DNA of 33,176 bases from an uncultured Clostridia bacterium (GCA_946629065.1 CAMOXK010000017.1:1-33176), one strand, 5' to 3'. Positions 14,291 to 22,370 are shown, counted from the first letter of the stretch. The notes: generated from the sequence alone by a model not told the origin. Numbers and translations are program-made.

Positions 14291-15286
14291 TCACTTCAGA
14301 TTTTCACGGAAGAAGCTTTCCATCTTGTCAAAGGGGATGACGTCCACCCGGTCGTAGAGGTCCGTATGCACGGCGCCGGGGATGATCATCAGCTCCTTGT
14401 TGGCGGCGTACTTGCTGTCCCGCACCATGGCGGCGTAGGTGTCCCGGCTCAGGTAGCAGGAGTGGGCCTTCTCCCCGTGGATCATCAGCACTGCGCCGCG
14501 GATCTCCTTGGCGTAGGTGAAAAGCCGCATGTTCATGAGGGAGGTGCCGGTGTTTACGGTCCAGCCCTGGTTGGAGTTCAGGGACCGGGGATGATAGCCC
14601 CGGGGAGTCTTGTAATAATCGTAATAGTCCTTCACGAAGAAGGGGGCGTCCTCCGGCAGGGGGTCCACCACGCCGCCGGCCCGGGCGTAGTCGCCGTTTT
14701 GGTAATCCAGGGTCCGCTGGGCGTTCAGGGCCAGGCGGGCCTGGTGCCGGGCCTCCTCGCTGTCGGCGGCGTCAAAGTAGCCGTTGCCCGCCACCCGGGA
14801 CATGTCGTACATGGTGGAGGTCACGGTGGCCTTCACCCGGGTGTCGATGCAGGCGGTCTGCAGGGCCATGCCGCCCCAGCCGCAGATACCGATGATGCCG
14901 ATCCGCTCCGGGTCCACATCTTCGCTGCAGGAGAGATAGTCCACCGCCGCCTGGAAGTCCTCCACGTCCACATCCGGGGAGTGCATGGCCCGGGGGAAGC
15001 CGCCGGACTCGCCGGTGAAGCTGGGGTCAAAGGCCAGGGCCACAAAGCCCCGCTCCGCCATGGTCTGGGCGTAGAGGCCGGAGCTCTGCTCCTTGCAGGC
15101 GCCGAAGGGGCCGCACACCGCGAGAGCCGGCAGCTTGCCCTCCGCCCCCTTGGGGCTGTACAGATCCCCCGCCAGGGTGATGCCGAAATGGTTTACGAAG
15201 CAGACCTTGCGGTGCTCCACCTTGTCGCTCTTGGGAAAGGTCTTGTCCCATTCCTGAGTCAGCTTCAGTTCTTCCGTTTTCATCAT
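14291..15286 (-). CDS. Alpha/beta hydrolase with Cys nucleophile (dienelactone hydrolase-like)
   Basis: 331 residues from ATG 15286, chosen because its ATGA overlaps the stop of the preceding small gene and GGGAG lies 9 nt upstream; the track ORF adds 82 out-of-context codons. The core shows the oxyanion region CGPFGACKEQ, the nucleophile elbow GICGWGG (Cys135 instead of Ser, as in dienelactone hydrolases), and a late His in IIPGAVHTDLYD. No signal peptide. Members act on esters or lactones, often of xenobiotic or carbohydrate origin. Operon context with an FMN reductase and LysR control suggests an inducible detoxification or catabolic route, but this is inference. Confidence 0.87.
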   Translation of the reverse strand: MMKTEELKLTQEWDKTFPKSDKVEHRKVCFVNHFGITLAGDLYSPKGAEGKLPALAVCGPFGACKEQSSGLYAQTMAERGFVALAFDPSFTGESGGFPRAMHSPDVDVEDFQAAVDYLSCSEDVDPERIGIIGICGWGGMALQTACIDTRVKATVTSTMYDMSRVAGNGYFDAADSEEARHQARLALNAQRTLDYQNGDYARAGGVVDPLPEDAPFFVKDYYDYYKTPRGYHPRSLNSNQGWTVNTGTSLMNMRLFTYAKEIRGAVLMIHGEKAHSCYLSRDTYAAMVRDSKYAANKELMIIPGAVHTDLYDRVDVIPFDKMESFFRENLK

Positions 15287-15501
15287 GATTTTGTACTCCC
15301 TTTCTGTTTTTCCGTTTCCCGGATCAGCAGGTCCAGGGCGTCCAGTCGTCGCTGGCAGCCGTGCAGCTCCTCCATGAGCTCGCCCCGGGCGCTTCGCAGC
15401 GCAAGCAGCGCATCCCGGAAGTTTCCCTCCCGGCAAAAGGCCTCCGCCCGGTCCGCCTGGGCCGCGCTCAGACCCAGCTCCATCAGGCACGCTCTGTCCA
15501 T
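15283..15501 (-). CDS. Small helical protein, unknown function
   Basis: 72 residues from ATG 15501 with GGAGGCGGGA upstream. The sequence (LMELGLSAAQADRAEAFCRE, then ALLALRSARGELMEELHGCQ, RRLDALDLLIRETEKQK) is predicted all-helical with a C-terminal coiled coil. It resembles the dimerisation helix of MerR-type regulators but has no DNA-binding domain. First gene of the operon, overlapping the hydrolase by 4 bp (ATGA). It may be a regulator fragment, a subunit, or an adaptor; I do not recognise a family. Confidence 0.65.
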   Translation of the reverse strand: MDRACLMELGLSAAQADRAEAFCREGNFRDALLALRSARGELMEELHGCQRRLDALDLLIRETEKQKGSTKS

Positions 15502-15544
15502 CTTCCCGCCTCCGTTCTTTTTCTGATGGCACCAGTATACCCCC

Positions 15545-15573
15545 TTGCGCGGAGGCGCGCTAATGGTTATAAT
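15545..15573 (+). promoter_or_regulatory. Sigma-A promoter of the LysR gene
   Basis: TTGCGC, 17 bp, TATAAT. On the other strand a -10-like TATACT (15534-15539) with a poor -35 could serve the operon and need activation. Confidence 0.75.
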
Positions 15574-15575
15574 GC

Positions 15576-15603
15576 ATATCGCGATATTCGATTTTGGCAT
15601 ATC
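15576..15603. promoter_or_regulatory. LysR-type T-N11-A operator
   Basis: GATAT (15583-15587), 11 nt, ATATC (15599-15603): an inverted repeat with the exact T-N11-A geometry of LysR binding sites. A 12-bp palindrome ATATCGCGATAT (15576-15587) overlaps its left half. The box lies just downstream of the LysR -10 element and about 65 bp upstream of the probable start of the divergent operon, the canonical places for autorepression and activation. Confidence 0.75.
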
Positions 15604-15616
15604 AGGAGGCCTTGTT

Positions 15617-16498
15617 ATGGAGATCCGCACCCTGCGCTATTTTCTGGCCGTGGCCCGGGAGGAGAACATGACCCGGGCGGCGGAGCTTTTGCACGTCACC
15701 CAGCCTACCCTTTCCAAGGCGCTGCGCGCGCTGGAGGAGGAGCTGGGCAAAAAGCTCTTCACCCGCCAATCCTTCAGCATCCGCCTCACCGACGAGGGGG
15801 TACTGCTGCGCAACCGGGCGGAGGACCTGGTCACCATGGCGGACCGGATCGAGCGGGAGTTCGTGTCCCTGGACGACATCACCGGGGGCGATCTGTACCT
15901 GGGTCTGGCCGAATCCTGGCAGATCGGCCTGCTGGCCCGGCAGATCCGGCGGCTCCGGGAGCGCTTCCCGGACCTGCGCTATCACATCACCAGCGGCGAT
16001 ACCGAGCAGGTGGCGGAGAAGCTGGACAAGGGGCTGTTGGACTTCGCCGTCCTGGCGGAGACGCCGGACCCCCGGAAGTACGAGGCGCTGCCCTTCCCGG
16101 AGGCGGACCGCTGGGGCCTGGTCTTTCCGGCGGGAGATCCCCTTGCCCAAAAGGACGCCATCCGGGCGGAGGATCTCATCGGCCTTCCCCTCTTCTGTTC
16201 CGGCCAGGGCAGGGAGAAGGACATCCCCCTCTGGGCCGGGGAGCAGATGGGAAAGCTCCGCCTGGAGGGCTCCTTCCGCCTGTCCTACAACGCCTCCCTC
16301 TTTGCCCGGGAGGGCCTGGGCTATCTGCTGACCTTTGACCGCCTGGTGGACACCTCCCCCGGGAGCGGCATGGTCTTTCGCCCCCTGACCCCGGCGCTGG
16401 AGACGAAGCTCTATCTCGTCTGGAAGCGCTACCAGACCTTCTCCCCCATCGCCGAGCGCTTCCTGGAGCAGCTCCGGATCAGCTTCTCAGGAAGCTGA
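15617..16498 (+). CDS. LysR-family transcriptional regulator
   Basis: 293 residues from ATG 15617 with AGGAGG upstream; the track start lies upstream of the LysR box and is rejected. The winged HTH is residues 1-60 (MEIRTLRYFLAVAREENMTR, AAELLHVTQPTLSKALRALE). The co-inducer-binding domain follows (GDLYLGLAESWQIGLLARQI, YHITSGDTEQVAEKLDKGLL, then the second lobe LVFPAGDPLA). Length is typical. It is divergent from the small-protein/hydrolase/flavoprotein/lipoprotein operon and most likely controls it and itself. The inducer is unknown. Confidence 0.95.
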   Translation: MEIRTLRYFLAVAREENMTRAAELLHVTQPTLSKALRALEEELGKKLFTRQSFSIRLTDEGVLLRNRAEDLVTMADRIEREFVSLDDITGGDLYLGLAESWQIGLLARQIRRLRERFPDLRYHITSGDTEQVAEKLDKGLLDFAVLAETPDPRKYEALPFPEADRWGLVFPAGDPLAQKDAIRAEDLIGLPLFCSGQGREKDIPLWAGEQMGKLRLEGSFRLSYNASLFAREGLGYLLTFDRLVDTSPGSGMVFRPLTPALETKLYLVWKRYQTFSPIAERFLEQLRISFSGS

Positions 16499-16505
16499 TC
16501 CGGAG
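16472..16505 (+). terminator. 15-bp hairpin spanning the LysR stop codon
   Basis: CTCCGGATCAGCTTC (16472-16486) and its exact complement (16491-16505) with a TCAG loop; the TGA at 16496 lies in the right arm. There is no T-run, so it may stabilise the mRNA end or be a repeat arm rather than a standard terminator. Confidence 0.5.
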
Positions 16506-16601
16506 AGGGAAGAGGGAATAGTGAATAGTGAATAAGGAATAAGGGACAGGGAGAATACCCCTGCGGGGAGGGTCGGATTTGTGCGAAGGGGCGGGACTGG
16601 C

Positions 16602-17030
16602 CGTAGGGGCTGCCCCTGGCTCCCCCGCCGGGGGAGCTGTCACGGCGGCTTGTCAACGTGACTGAAGGGGTTCGACGGTGACTTGGGGATACGGCAGCCC
16701 GAAGCCTTCCCCGCGCACGGGGAATTGTTGCCTTACGCACTTGCCTCTCCCCGCGACGGGGGATTCCGGCTTCGCGCTGCCGGTGGCAGAGGAAGCGAAG
16801 CCGGAATTTCCGCAGCGGTCGAAAATCCCGAGGATCAGCGCAAGCCCGACGGGATTTTCGGGAACCGCAAGGTGGAGAGGTGTCGCGAAGCGACGGAGAG
16901 GGGCCGCATTCCTTCCAACGATTCCCCCTCTCAGGCGCAAGCGCCAGCTCTCCCCCTGCCTTCGGCGGGGCGAGCCAGGAAAACAGGGCACACTTGCCCA
17001 GATGCCTCAATTCCGAATTCCGACTTATTC
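16602..17030. repeat. Repeat field: GTAGGGG element plus three two-hairpin units
   Basis: The 698-bp gap after lysR has no gene. It contains a GTAGGGG element (16602), a unit GGCTCCCCC/GGGGGAG with GTCACG/CGTGAC (about 16617-16680), a unit CCTCTCCCC with GTCGC-GAA-GCGAC (about 16740-16905, interrupted by an insertion) and CTCTCAGGCGCAAGCGCC/GCTCTCCCC hairpins (about 16922-16980). About 300 bp of it matches 22015-22290 nearly base for base. The track ORFs crossing it are artefacts of this repeat. Confidence 0.85.
16763..16875. mobile_element. Nested about 114-bp palindromic insertion within a repeat unit
   Basis: The sister repeat at 22015-22290 reads straight through CGACGGGG-AGAGGTGTC, while here the two halves are separated by about 114 bp. 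The extra DNA is made of two hairpins, ATTCCGGCTTCGC/GCGAAGCCGGAAT and CGAAAATCCCG/CGGGATTTTCG, with no coding capacity. It is a filled site opposite an empty one. Confidence 0.7.
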
Positions 17031-17070
17031 CCGCCTCAGGGCGTCGCCCCCGATAACCGTTCCCCCACAA

Positions 17071-17094
17071 GGATGCGCTGCCGCATCCTTTTTT
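17071..17094 (+). terminator. Short intrinsic terminator
   Basis: GGATGCG and CGCATCC form a 7-bp stem with a 4-nt loop, followed by T6. It insulates the sigma-factor promoter from upstream transcription. Confidence 0.7.
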
Positions 17095-17103
17095 CATACC
17101 CTT

Positions 17104-17132
17104 TTGTCCGCCCCTCTCTTTTTTGCTATAAT
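17104..17132 (+). promoter_or_regulatory. Promoter of the ECF sigma operon
   Basis: TTGTCC, 17 bp, TATAAT, with TGC in front (extended -10). It is a housekeeping sigma-A type; no separate ECF autoregulatory promoter was recognised. Confidence 0.75.
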
Positions 17133-17196
17133 AATCGAAAAAGATTGTGACCCTTGTTGCTTTTTGACGTTATGAAGGGTGAAAGGAGGCTTTGCC

Positions 17197-17754
17197 ATGG
17201 AAGACGCAGCGATCGTGGAACTCTACTGGCAGCGCTCGGACCGGGCCATCCCGGAGACCGACCGGAAATACGGCCCCTACTGCCACAGCATCGCCTATCA
17301 GATCTGCGCCAACCGCGAGGACGCGGAGGAGTGCGTGAACGACACCTGGTTTCGTGCCTGGAACCTGATGCCGGACAAGCGTCCCGCTGCCCTCTCCCCC
17401 TTCCTGGGGGCCATCGTGCGCAATCTGGCCCTGGACCGCTGGCGCCGGGCCCGGCGGCAAAAGCGGGGCGGGGGTGAAACGGAGTTGGCCCTGGAGGAAC
17501 TGAGAGACTGCCTGCCCGCCCGTGACCGGGTGGAGCAGCACCTGGAGGAAGCGGAGCTTGCCGCGGCCATCAACGCCTTTCTGGCCCGCCTGCCGGAGGC
17601 GGACCGGAAGCTCTTCGTGGCCCGCTATTGGTTCCTCACCCCTGTCACCCGGCTTGCCGAAAAGCTGGGATGCAGACCGGGCAGCGTAAAGACCCGGCTC
17701 TATCGCCTGCGGCTGCGGCTGCAGGAGGAGCTGAGAAGGGAGGGCCTGGTATGA
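17197..17754 (+). CDS. ECF-type RNA polymerase sigma factor
   Basis: 185 residues from ATG 17197 with GAAAGGAGG 7 nt upstream; the track GTG start lies inside the ribosome site. Region 2 is seen in YGPYCHSIAYQICANREDAE and ECVNDTWFRAW (residues about 28-58), which binds core polymerase and the -10 element. Region 4 is LPEADRKLFVARYWF with LAEKLGCRPGSVKTRLYRLR (about 128-175), the -35-binding HTH. There is no region 1 or 3, as expected for ECF factors. Its stop overlaps the start of the membrane protein gene by 4 bp, the usual coupling of a sigma factor to its anti-sigma factor. Confidence 0.93.
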   Translation: MEDAAIVELYWQRSDRAIPETDRKYGPYCHSIAYQICANREDAEECVNDTWFRAWNLMPDKRPAALSPFLGAIVRNLALDRWRRARRQKRGGGETELALEELRDCLPARDRVEQHLEEAELAAAINAFLARLPEADRKLFVARYWFLTPVTRLAEKLGCRPGSVKTRLYRLRLRLQEELRREGLV

Positions 17755-19373
17755 GCTCCTATGCCCTTTTGCAGGCCATGAGCGGCATCCGGGCGGATTA
17801 CGTTCTGGAGGCGGAGGACTTCCTGGGCCTCTCCGGGGAGGTCCGCAAGCCCCGCCGAACAAGGCGGCGGCTTTGGACCACGCTGCTGGTGGCGGCGGTG
17901 CTCCTGGCTCTCTTCACCATGACCGCCTATGCCATGGGCTGGTTCGGTCTGCGCCAGCGCATGATCGAGATCACGATCCAGCCCTCCCCTGCGGCGGAGA
18001 GTGCCGCGCCGGACGCATCCCCCGTGCCAACGGCCGAGCCGCAGCGCTGGGTCTCCCTCAACGGCTATGTGGACTCGCCGGAGTATCTGGCCAACGCGGA
18101 GTGGCTGCGCTTCCGGGACGAATATCTGGCTTCTCACCCCGTCAGCAACGATGTCTCCTGGATGGATGGGCTGGACGAGGAGACGGTGGACACCTGCCGC
18201 TTCTACGGCGTCTATGACCCGGCCATGCTGGAGGAGCTGAACGCCCTGGCCGAGCGCTACGGTCTTGCCCTGCACACCCGCATGGTCACGCCCGTCAGCC
18301 TGGAGGATTTCTACCGGACCGCCGGGACCGGCGCCTTTCTGACCAAAGGAGATGGGAACGGATACATCTATGAGGACGGCTCCTTCCTTCTGGACTGGAA
18401 CCTGGACGGGCAGGGCAGCATCATCACGATCCTCAAAAACCTCTCCGGCACCATCCTGCCCTATATGAGCGGCATCGACAAGCCGGAGAACTATCGGGAG
18501 TGGGAATATACCACCGCCCACGGGGACACGGTGCTCCTGGCGCTCAACGAGAGCCGGGAGGACATCGCCGCGGGCCGGGCGGATCTGCGGATCTTCTATG
18601 ACCGGGATGAGGTCTTCGTCATGGTCTGCGACGGCTTTTACCGTGCGGGGAGCGTGACGGAGGCGGACTGCGAGGCGGTGGCGGACCGGATCCTGTTTCG
18701 CGAGCTCGTGAAGACCGCGCCGGATCTGGACGCGGGATACCGGGAGCCCACCGTCTGCGCAGACCCGGGAGACGCCGCCACCCTTGAGGATTTCCTGGCC
18801 TCCCCGGAGGGGCAGGCAGCCAGAGCCTGGAGCCAGGCAGCCCGGTCCCGCCAGGGAACCGAGGCGGGCCTGCGGGAGCTGGCGGCGCTCCGCCCCGGCA
18901 TCGTCGAGCGCTACGGCCTCACGGATTCTGTCCGCTATATGGATGTGACGAGCCGGAGCGATGTGGATGCCGGAGGCTACGAGGACGCGCCCTATCCTCC
19001 CATCAGCTTTGAGGACTTTGCCGCCCTGGGCTACGAGGAGCAGCTTGCCCGGCAATTCTCCGGTTTTGAATACTGGGACAACGGCGTTATGATGGGGCGC
19101 TTCAATCACATAGAATGGATCTACATCCCCTTCGGCGCATTTTGCGACTACGGCTATGACCTGACGGCGGAACACTATCCGGACGTTTGGTTTTACCGTA
19201 CCAGGAGCGGGACAGTGGTCCAGCTCTGTGCGGACCTTACCAGGTCCCGTGAAGGTCCGGCGGTGATTTGCCGGACGGAGAGGGGTTGGCTCATCGGCCG
19301 CGGTTATTCCTGCCACAACGCCGAGGAACTGGAGACCTGGGCGGACGAGATCGACTATACGCTGTTTCCGTGA
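17751..19373 (+). CDS. Membrane-anchored putative anti-sigma factor with large extracytoplasmic domain
   Basis: 540 residues from ATG 17751 (MSSYALLQAMSGI), overlapping the sigma gene by ATGA. Residues 1-40 are cytoplasmic and basic (RKPRRTRRRL), residues 41-63 form one transmembrane helix (WTTLLVAAVLLALFTMTAYA), and about 475 residues lie outside. The organisation matches Clostridial anti-sigma factors encoded after ECF genes: a short N-terminal sigma-binding region, one helix and a sensor domain. The outer part, rich in aromatic and acidic residues, is not one I recognise. It shows a weak internal repeat (LEDFYRTAG, LEDFLASPEG, FEDFAALGYEEQ), each followed by a similar pattern. The assignment rests on position and topology. 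Confidence 0.75.
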   Translation: MSSYALLQAMSGIRADYVLEAEDFLGLSGEVRKPRRTRRRLWTTLLVAAVLLALFTMTAYAMGWFGLRQRMIEITIQPSPAAESAAPDASPVPTAEPQRWVSLNGYVDSPEYLANAEWLRFRDEYLASHPVSNDVSWMDGLDEETVDTCRFYGVYDPAMLEELNALAERYGLALHTRMVTPVSLEDFYRTAGTGAFLTKGDGNGYIYEDGSFLLDWNLDGQGSIITILKNLSGTILPYMSGIDKPENYREWEYTTAHGDTVLLALNESREDIAAGRADLRIFYDRDEVFVMVCDGFYRAGSVTEADCEAVADRILFRELVKTAPDLDAGYREPTVCADPGDAATLEDFLASPEGQAARAWSQAARSRQGTEAGLRELAALRPGIVERYGLTDSVRYMDVTSRSDVDAGGYEDAPYPPISFEDFAALGYEEQLARQFSGFEYWDNGVMMGRFNHIEWIYIPFGAFCDYGYDLTAEHYPDVWFYRTRSGTVVQLCADLTRSREGPAVICRTERGWLIGRGYSCHNAEELETWADEIDYTLFP

Positions 19374-19390
19374 CAGCTCCCTCAACGAGG

Positions 19391-19575
19391 GAACCGTAGG
19401 GGCTGCCGCCCTCTGTCAGCCCCAAGCCTTCCCCCAGCGGGGGAAGGTGGCAGCCGCCGATCCCCCGCGAGGCGGCTGACGGATGAGGGAGAGCCTTGAA
19501 TAACAGGATTCATTTTCACTCTCCCTCACCTGTCAGCTGCGCTGACATCCTCCCCCGCTGGGGGAGGAACAGCCT
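19391..19575. repeat. Inverted pair of two-hairpin repeat units
   Basis: A GTAGGGG element at 19391 is followed by a unit (GCCTTCCCCC/GGGGGAAGG, then CAGCCGCC/GGCGGCTG, then GGATGAGGG, about 19425-19490) and an oppositely oriented unit (CTCCCTCACC, GTCAGC-TGC-GCTGAC, CCTCCCCC/GGGGGAGG, about 19518-19570). They lie between the anti-sigma gene and the lipoprotein gene; the track start at 19496 is inside this repeat. Confidence 0.8.
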
Positions 19576-19609
19576 TTTGCCCTCCAACCGATCAAAGAAA
19601 GGACTTAAC

Positions 19610-21874
19610 ATGAATAAGAACATACGGCTATGGGCCGCGGCTTTGGTGCTTTGCTTGGCACTGAGTCTGGGGCTTGGCGGCTGTGCGCCCAAAAACGAAA
19701 ACAAAACAGCAGCCTCTCCCGCCCGGGAGGGCGTCAGCACCTACGGTGCCGGGGAGAACCTGGCTCCCGACGGCAGCCCCTTGGAAACCGTCTACGTCCC
19801 CGGCATCCTAGAATTTGACCGAAGCCTGCAGCCCTTCACCCGCTTCCAGACCTCCCCCAACGGGCTTTACGCCTTTGACGAGATGGCCCAAAAGCTCTAT
19901 GAATTCGATGGGGAGGGCCGCTGCCTGCGGGAGTGGACGGGGGATTATGCAGACTACGAGGCCCTGGCCGACCCCGTCAGCAGCACCTGGCGCCTGGAGG
20001 CCCGGGAAGACAGGGCCGCCCGCGCCACGGACTACCGCGTCCTGCGCCTGCGGGACGGGCAGGAGAGCACAGTGCTCTCCTTTCGTTGTGAGAACGGGAC
20101 CGCCACGCTGGTTGGTCTGGAAGAGGGCTTTTTGCTCTATCGCTTCGGCTGGGACGAAAACGGCGTCGATGCCTTCACCCTGGAGAGCTATGATGCCGCG
20201 GGGCAGCTGCTCCACAGCCGGGACCTGGGGGAGTGGATGGAGATCTACCGCACGGGGGATGGGCTTTATTTCTTCGGTTTTGACAGCCGCGGCCTCTATC
20301 GCTATGATCCCGCGGACTTTTCCCTGACCCGGGTGGACAGCGTGCCGGAGGACTTTCGCGTCTGCGGTTTTCAGGGCGGCACCGTGTCCCAGACGGATGT
20401 GCTGTATCTCACGGATTACAGCTATCTCTATCGCCACAGGCTCGGCAGCGGAGAGAACGAGCCGCTTTTCCGCTATGACGCGCTCTTCCTCTCCGAGGGA
20501 GTAGCGCCCGTCCCTATTGGGGGCACGGAGAGCTTCTTTTTCCTGGATCTGCGCAACGAGTCCAGCCCCTTCCGCATCGTCAGTCCCGTGGCGAAAAGCA
20601 GCCTCCCCGCGGAGAAAAAGATCCTCACCCTTGCCATCAACGAGATCATCCCGGAGGAAAAGGCACCACATCTGCAGTATGGGAGCTTCCACGATGAGAT
20701 CCTGGACTTCAACACCGTGAGCCGGGACTATGAGCTCGTTGTGCGCAATTACGCGGATTGTCCCGATCCCTTCCTGGCCCTCTCTGCGGACCTGGCCGGC
20801 GGCAACGCTCCCGACATCATCGACGTGCGGGGCTTTGGCAGCGCCATCTGCTCCCCCGCCGCGGCGGAGGACTTACTGCCCTATGTGGAGCGGGACCTGG
20901 GTAAGGACGCCCTGCTTTCCGGGCCGCTTGCGGCCATGCTGCAGGAGGGCAAACTTCTGAGCCTGATGCCCAGCTTTTCCCTGGTTGCCATCCTGGGGCC
21001 AGCCTCCCTGCTGGACGGGCGGGAGATCGAGAGCTTTTCCGCGCTCTCCGACCTGGCAGGCGGGGCGGAGCGGGTGTTTGACCAGAGTCTTGACCGGGAG
21101 AGCTTCTTGAAATGGGTTTTCGCCAACAGCCGGCGGGACTACAACGCCGAGCAGGCGGAGGACCTGCTCCGCTTTGCCGCCGCCCTGCCGGAGGGCAGCA
21201 TGCAGATCCCCGAGGGCCTCACAGAGCAGGAATACCGGGAGGCCCTGGCCCACGGCACGGTTTTCCGTGTGGACTACGGCCCCATCCGCGAGGGGCGGCA
21301 GCGCTTCCAGCTTGCCCTTATTGCCGACCCCCTGGGCAGGACCCTGACCACCGGCGCGGCCTCCATCCCGGAGACGGAGGGCTGGCTGGGGGAGCGGGTC
21401 TCCGCCCTGGGCCTGCCCGGCACAGGAGGCAGTGGGATCTATCTCGCGCCCACCCGGGAGCTGATGATCCCCCAGGCCGCGGGCGACAAGGAGGGCGCCT
21501 GGGCCTTCCTCTCCTTCGTGCTCAGCGACCGCTACCTGGTCCGGGGTTTCACCGGCAGCTTTTCCCACGGCATCCCCCTTACCCGCGCCGCCTATGCCCG
21601 GGGCATGGCCCAGTATGAGATCTGGATGGACGGGCATCTGGGCGGCACCGTGAACGGCATGGACTACGAGCTGGGCTATGACCCGGAGAATGCCAAAACG
21701 CTGTTCCTTTCGCTGCTGGACAAGGTGGAGGGCGTTTGCCGGGACGGAGACGAGCTCTATACCGCCGTCCGCCACACAGCGGAAGCATATTTCTCCGGGG
21801 ACAAGGCCCTGGAGCAGGCTGCCTCCGAGATCGCCCGGCAGCTGCGGATCTACCATGCGGAACAGGGACAGTAA
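19610..21874 (+). CDS. Large lipoprotein with solute-binding-protein-like C-terminal half
   Basis: 754 residues from ATG 19610 (MNKNIRLWAAALVLCLALSL), with AAAGGA 6 nt upstream. The lipobox is GLGGC (Cys about 26). Residues about 50-330 have repeated YAFDEMAQKLYEFDGEGR- and YFFGFDSRGLYRYD-like strands, as in beta-propellers. From about 335 on the sequence resembles family 1 extracellular solute-binding proteins: NYADCPDPFLALSADLAGG, NAPDIIDVRGFG, then LGLPGTGGSGIYLAPTRELM and KEGAWAFLSFVLSDR. No transporter permease is adjacent, so it may be a sensory or orphan receptor. It lies in the same direction after the sigma/anti-sigma pair, separated by a repeat. Confidence 0.82.
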   Translation: MNKNIRLWAAALVLCLALSLGLGGCAPKNENKTAASPAREGVSTYGAGENLAPDGSPLETVYVPGILEFDRSLQPFTRFQTSPNGLYAFDEMAQKLYEFDGEGRCLREWTGDYADYEALADPVSSTWRLEAREDRAARATDYRVLRLRDGQESTVLSFRCENGTATLVGLEEGFLLYRFGWDENGVDAFTLESYDAAGQLLHSRDLGEWMEIYRTGDGLYFFGFDSRGLYRYDPADFSLTRVDSVPEDFRVCGFQGGTVSQTDVLYLTDYSYLYRHRLGSGENEPLFRYDALFLSEGVAPVPIGGTESFFFLDLRNESSPFRIVSPVAKSSLPAEKKILTLAINEIIPEEKAPHLQYGSFHDEILDFNTVSRDYELVVRNYADCPDPFLALSADLAGGNAPDIIDVRGFGSAICSPAAAEDLLPYVERDLGKDALLSGPLAAMLQEGKLLSLMPSFSLVAILGPASLLDGREIESFSALSDLAGGAERVFDQSLDRESFLKWVFANSRRDYNAEQAEDLLRFAAALPEGSMQIPEGLTEQEYREALAHGTVFRVDYGPIREGRQRFQLALIADPLGRTLTTGAASIPETEGWLGERVSALGLPGTGGSGIYLAPTRELMIPQAAGDKEGAWAFLSFVLSDRYLVRGFTGSFSHGIPLTRAAYARGMAQYEIWMDGHLGGTVNGMDYELGYDPENAKTLFLSLLDKVEGVCRDGDELYTAVRHTAEAYFSGDKALEQAASEIARQLRIYHAEQGQ

Positions 21875-21939
21875 AGAGTGAAGTGTGAACAGGGAAGAGG
21901 GAATAAGGAACAGCCCTCCGCGGGGAGGATCGGACGTGC

Positions 21940-22300
21940 CCGCAGGGCTTCCTGCGTGCCATCTGCAAAGGCCCCCTTGCCTACGAAGGCGCGAGGCACC
22001 AAGTCCTTTAGGGAAGGGGGCTGCCCCTGGCTCCCCCGCCGGGGGAGCTGTCGCGGCGGCTTGTCGCCGTGACTGAAGGGGTTCGACGGTGACTTGGGGG
22101 CACGACAGCCCGAAGCCTTCTCCGCGCACGGGGGAATTTTTGCCTTACGCACTTGCCTCTCCCCGCGACGGGGAGAGGTGTCGCGAAGCGACGGAGAGGG
22201 GCCGCATTCCTTCCAACGATTCCCCCTCTCAGGCGCAAGCGCCAGCTCTCCCCCTGCCTTCGGCGGGGCGAGCCAGGAAAACAGGGCACACTTGCTCGGA
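21940..22300. repeat. Repeat field, intact sister copy of 16602-17030
   Basis: Three units in order: GGCTCCCCC/GGGGGAG with a GTCGCGGCG/CGCCGTGAC second stem (about 22028-22085), CCTCTCCCC/GGGGAGAGG with GTCGC-GAA-GCGAC (about 22152-22205), and CCCTCTCAGGCGCAAGCGCC with GCTCTCCCC (about 22220-22280). No gene found in 21875-22376. An AGTGAAGTGTGAACAGGGAA tract follows the lipoprotein stop, similar to tracts at 8424 and 16508. Confidence 0.85.
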
Positions 22301-22328
22301 CTCCGTAATTCCGAATGATTCCCCAACC

Positions 22329-22370
22329 GCAGCAAGAAGCCGCAGGCGCGTGCCTGCGGCTTTTTGCTGC
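22329..22370. terminator. Strong bidirectional terminator
   Basis: A 19-bp stem with one mismatch, core GCCGCAGGC/GCCTGCGGC, loop GCGT, followed by T5 on the plus strand. It lies between the lipoprotein gene and the convergent PLP-enzyme gene. Confidence 0.88.

Noticed and set aside
16678-17175. 165- and 155-residue ORFs and the 222-residue minus ORF at 16429-17097
   Set aside because: They run through repeat units; near-identical peptides appear in the 22000-22300 copy, so they are repeat artefacts, not proteins.
19496-19609. Upstream extension of the large lipoprotein in the ORF track
   Set aside because: The extension lies in a repeat and would bury the lipoprotein signal peptide; ATG 19610 has a good ribosome site.
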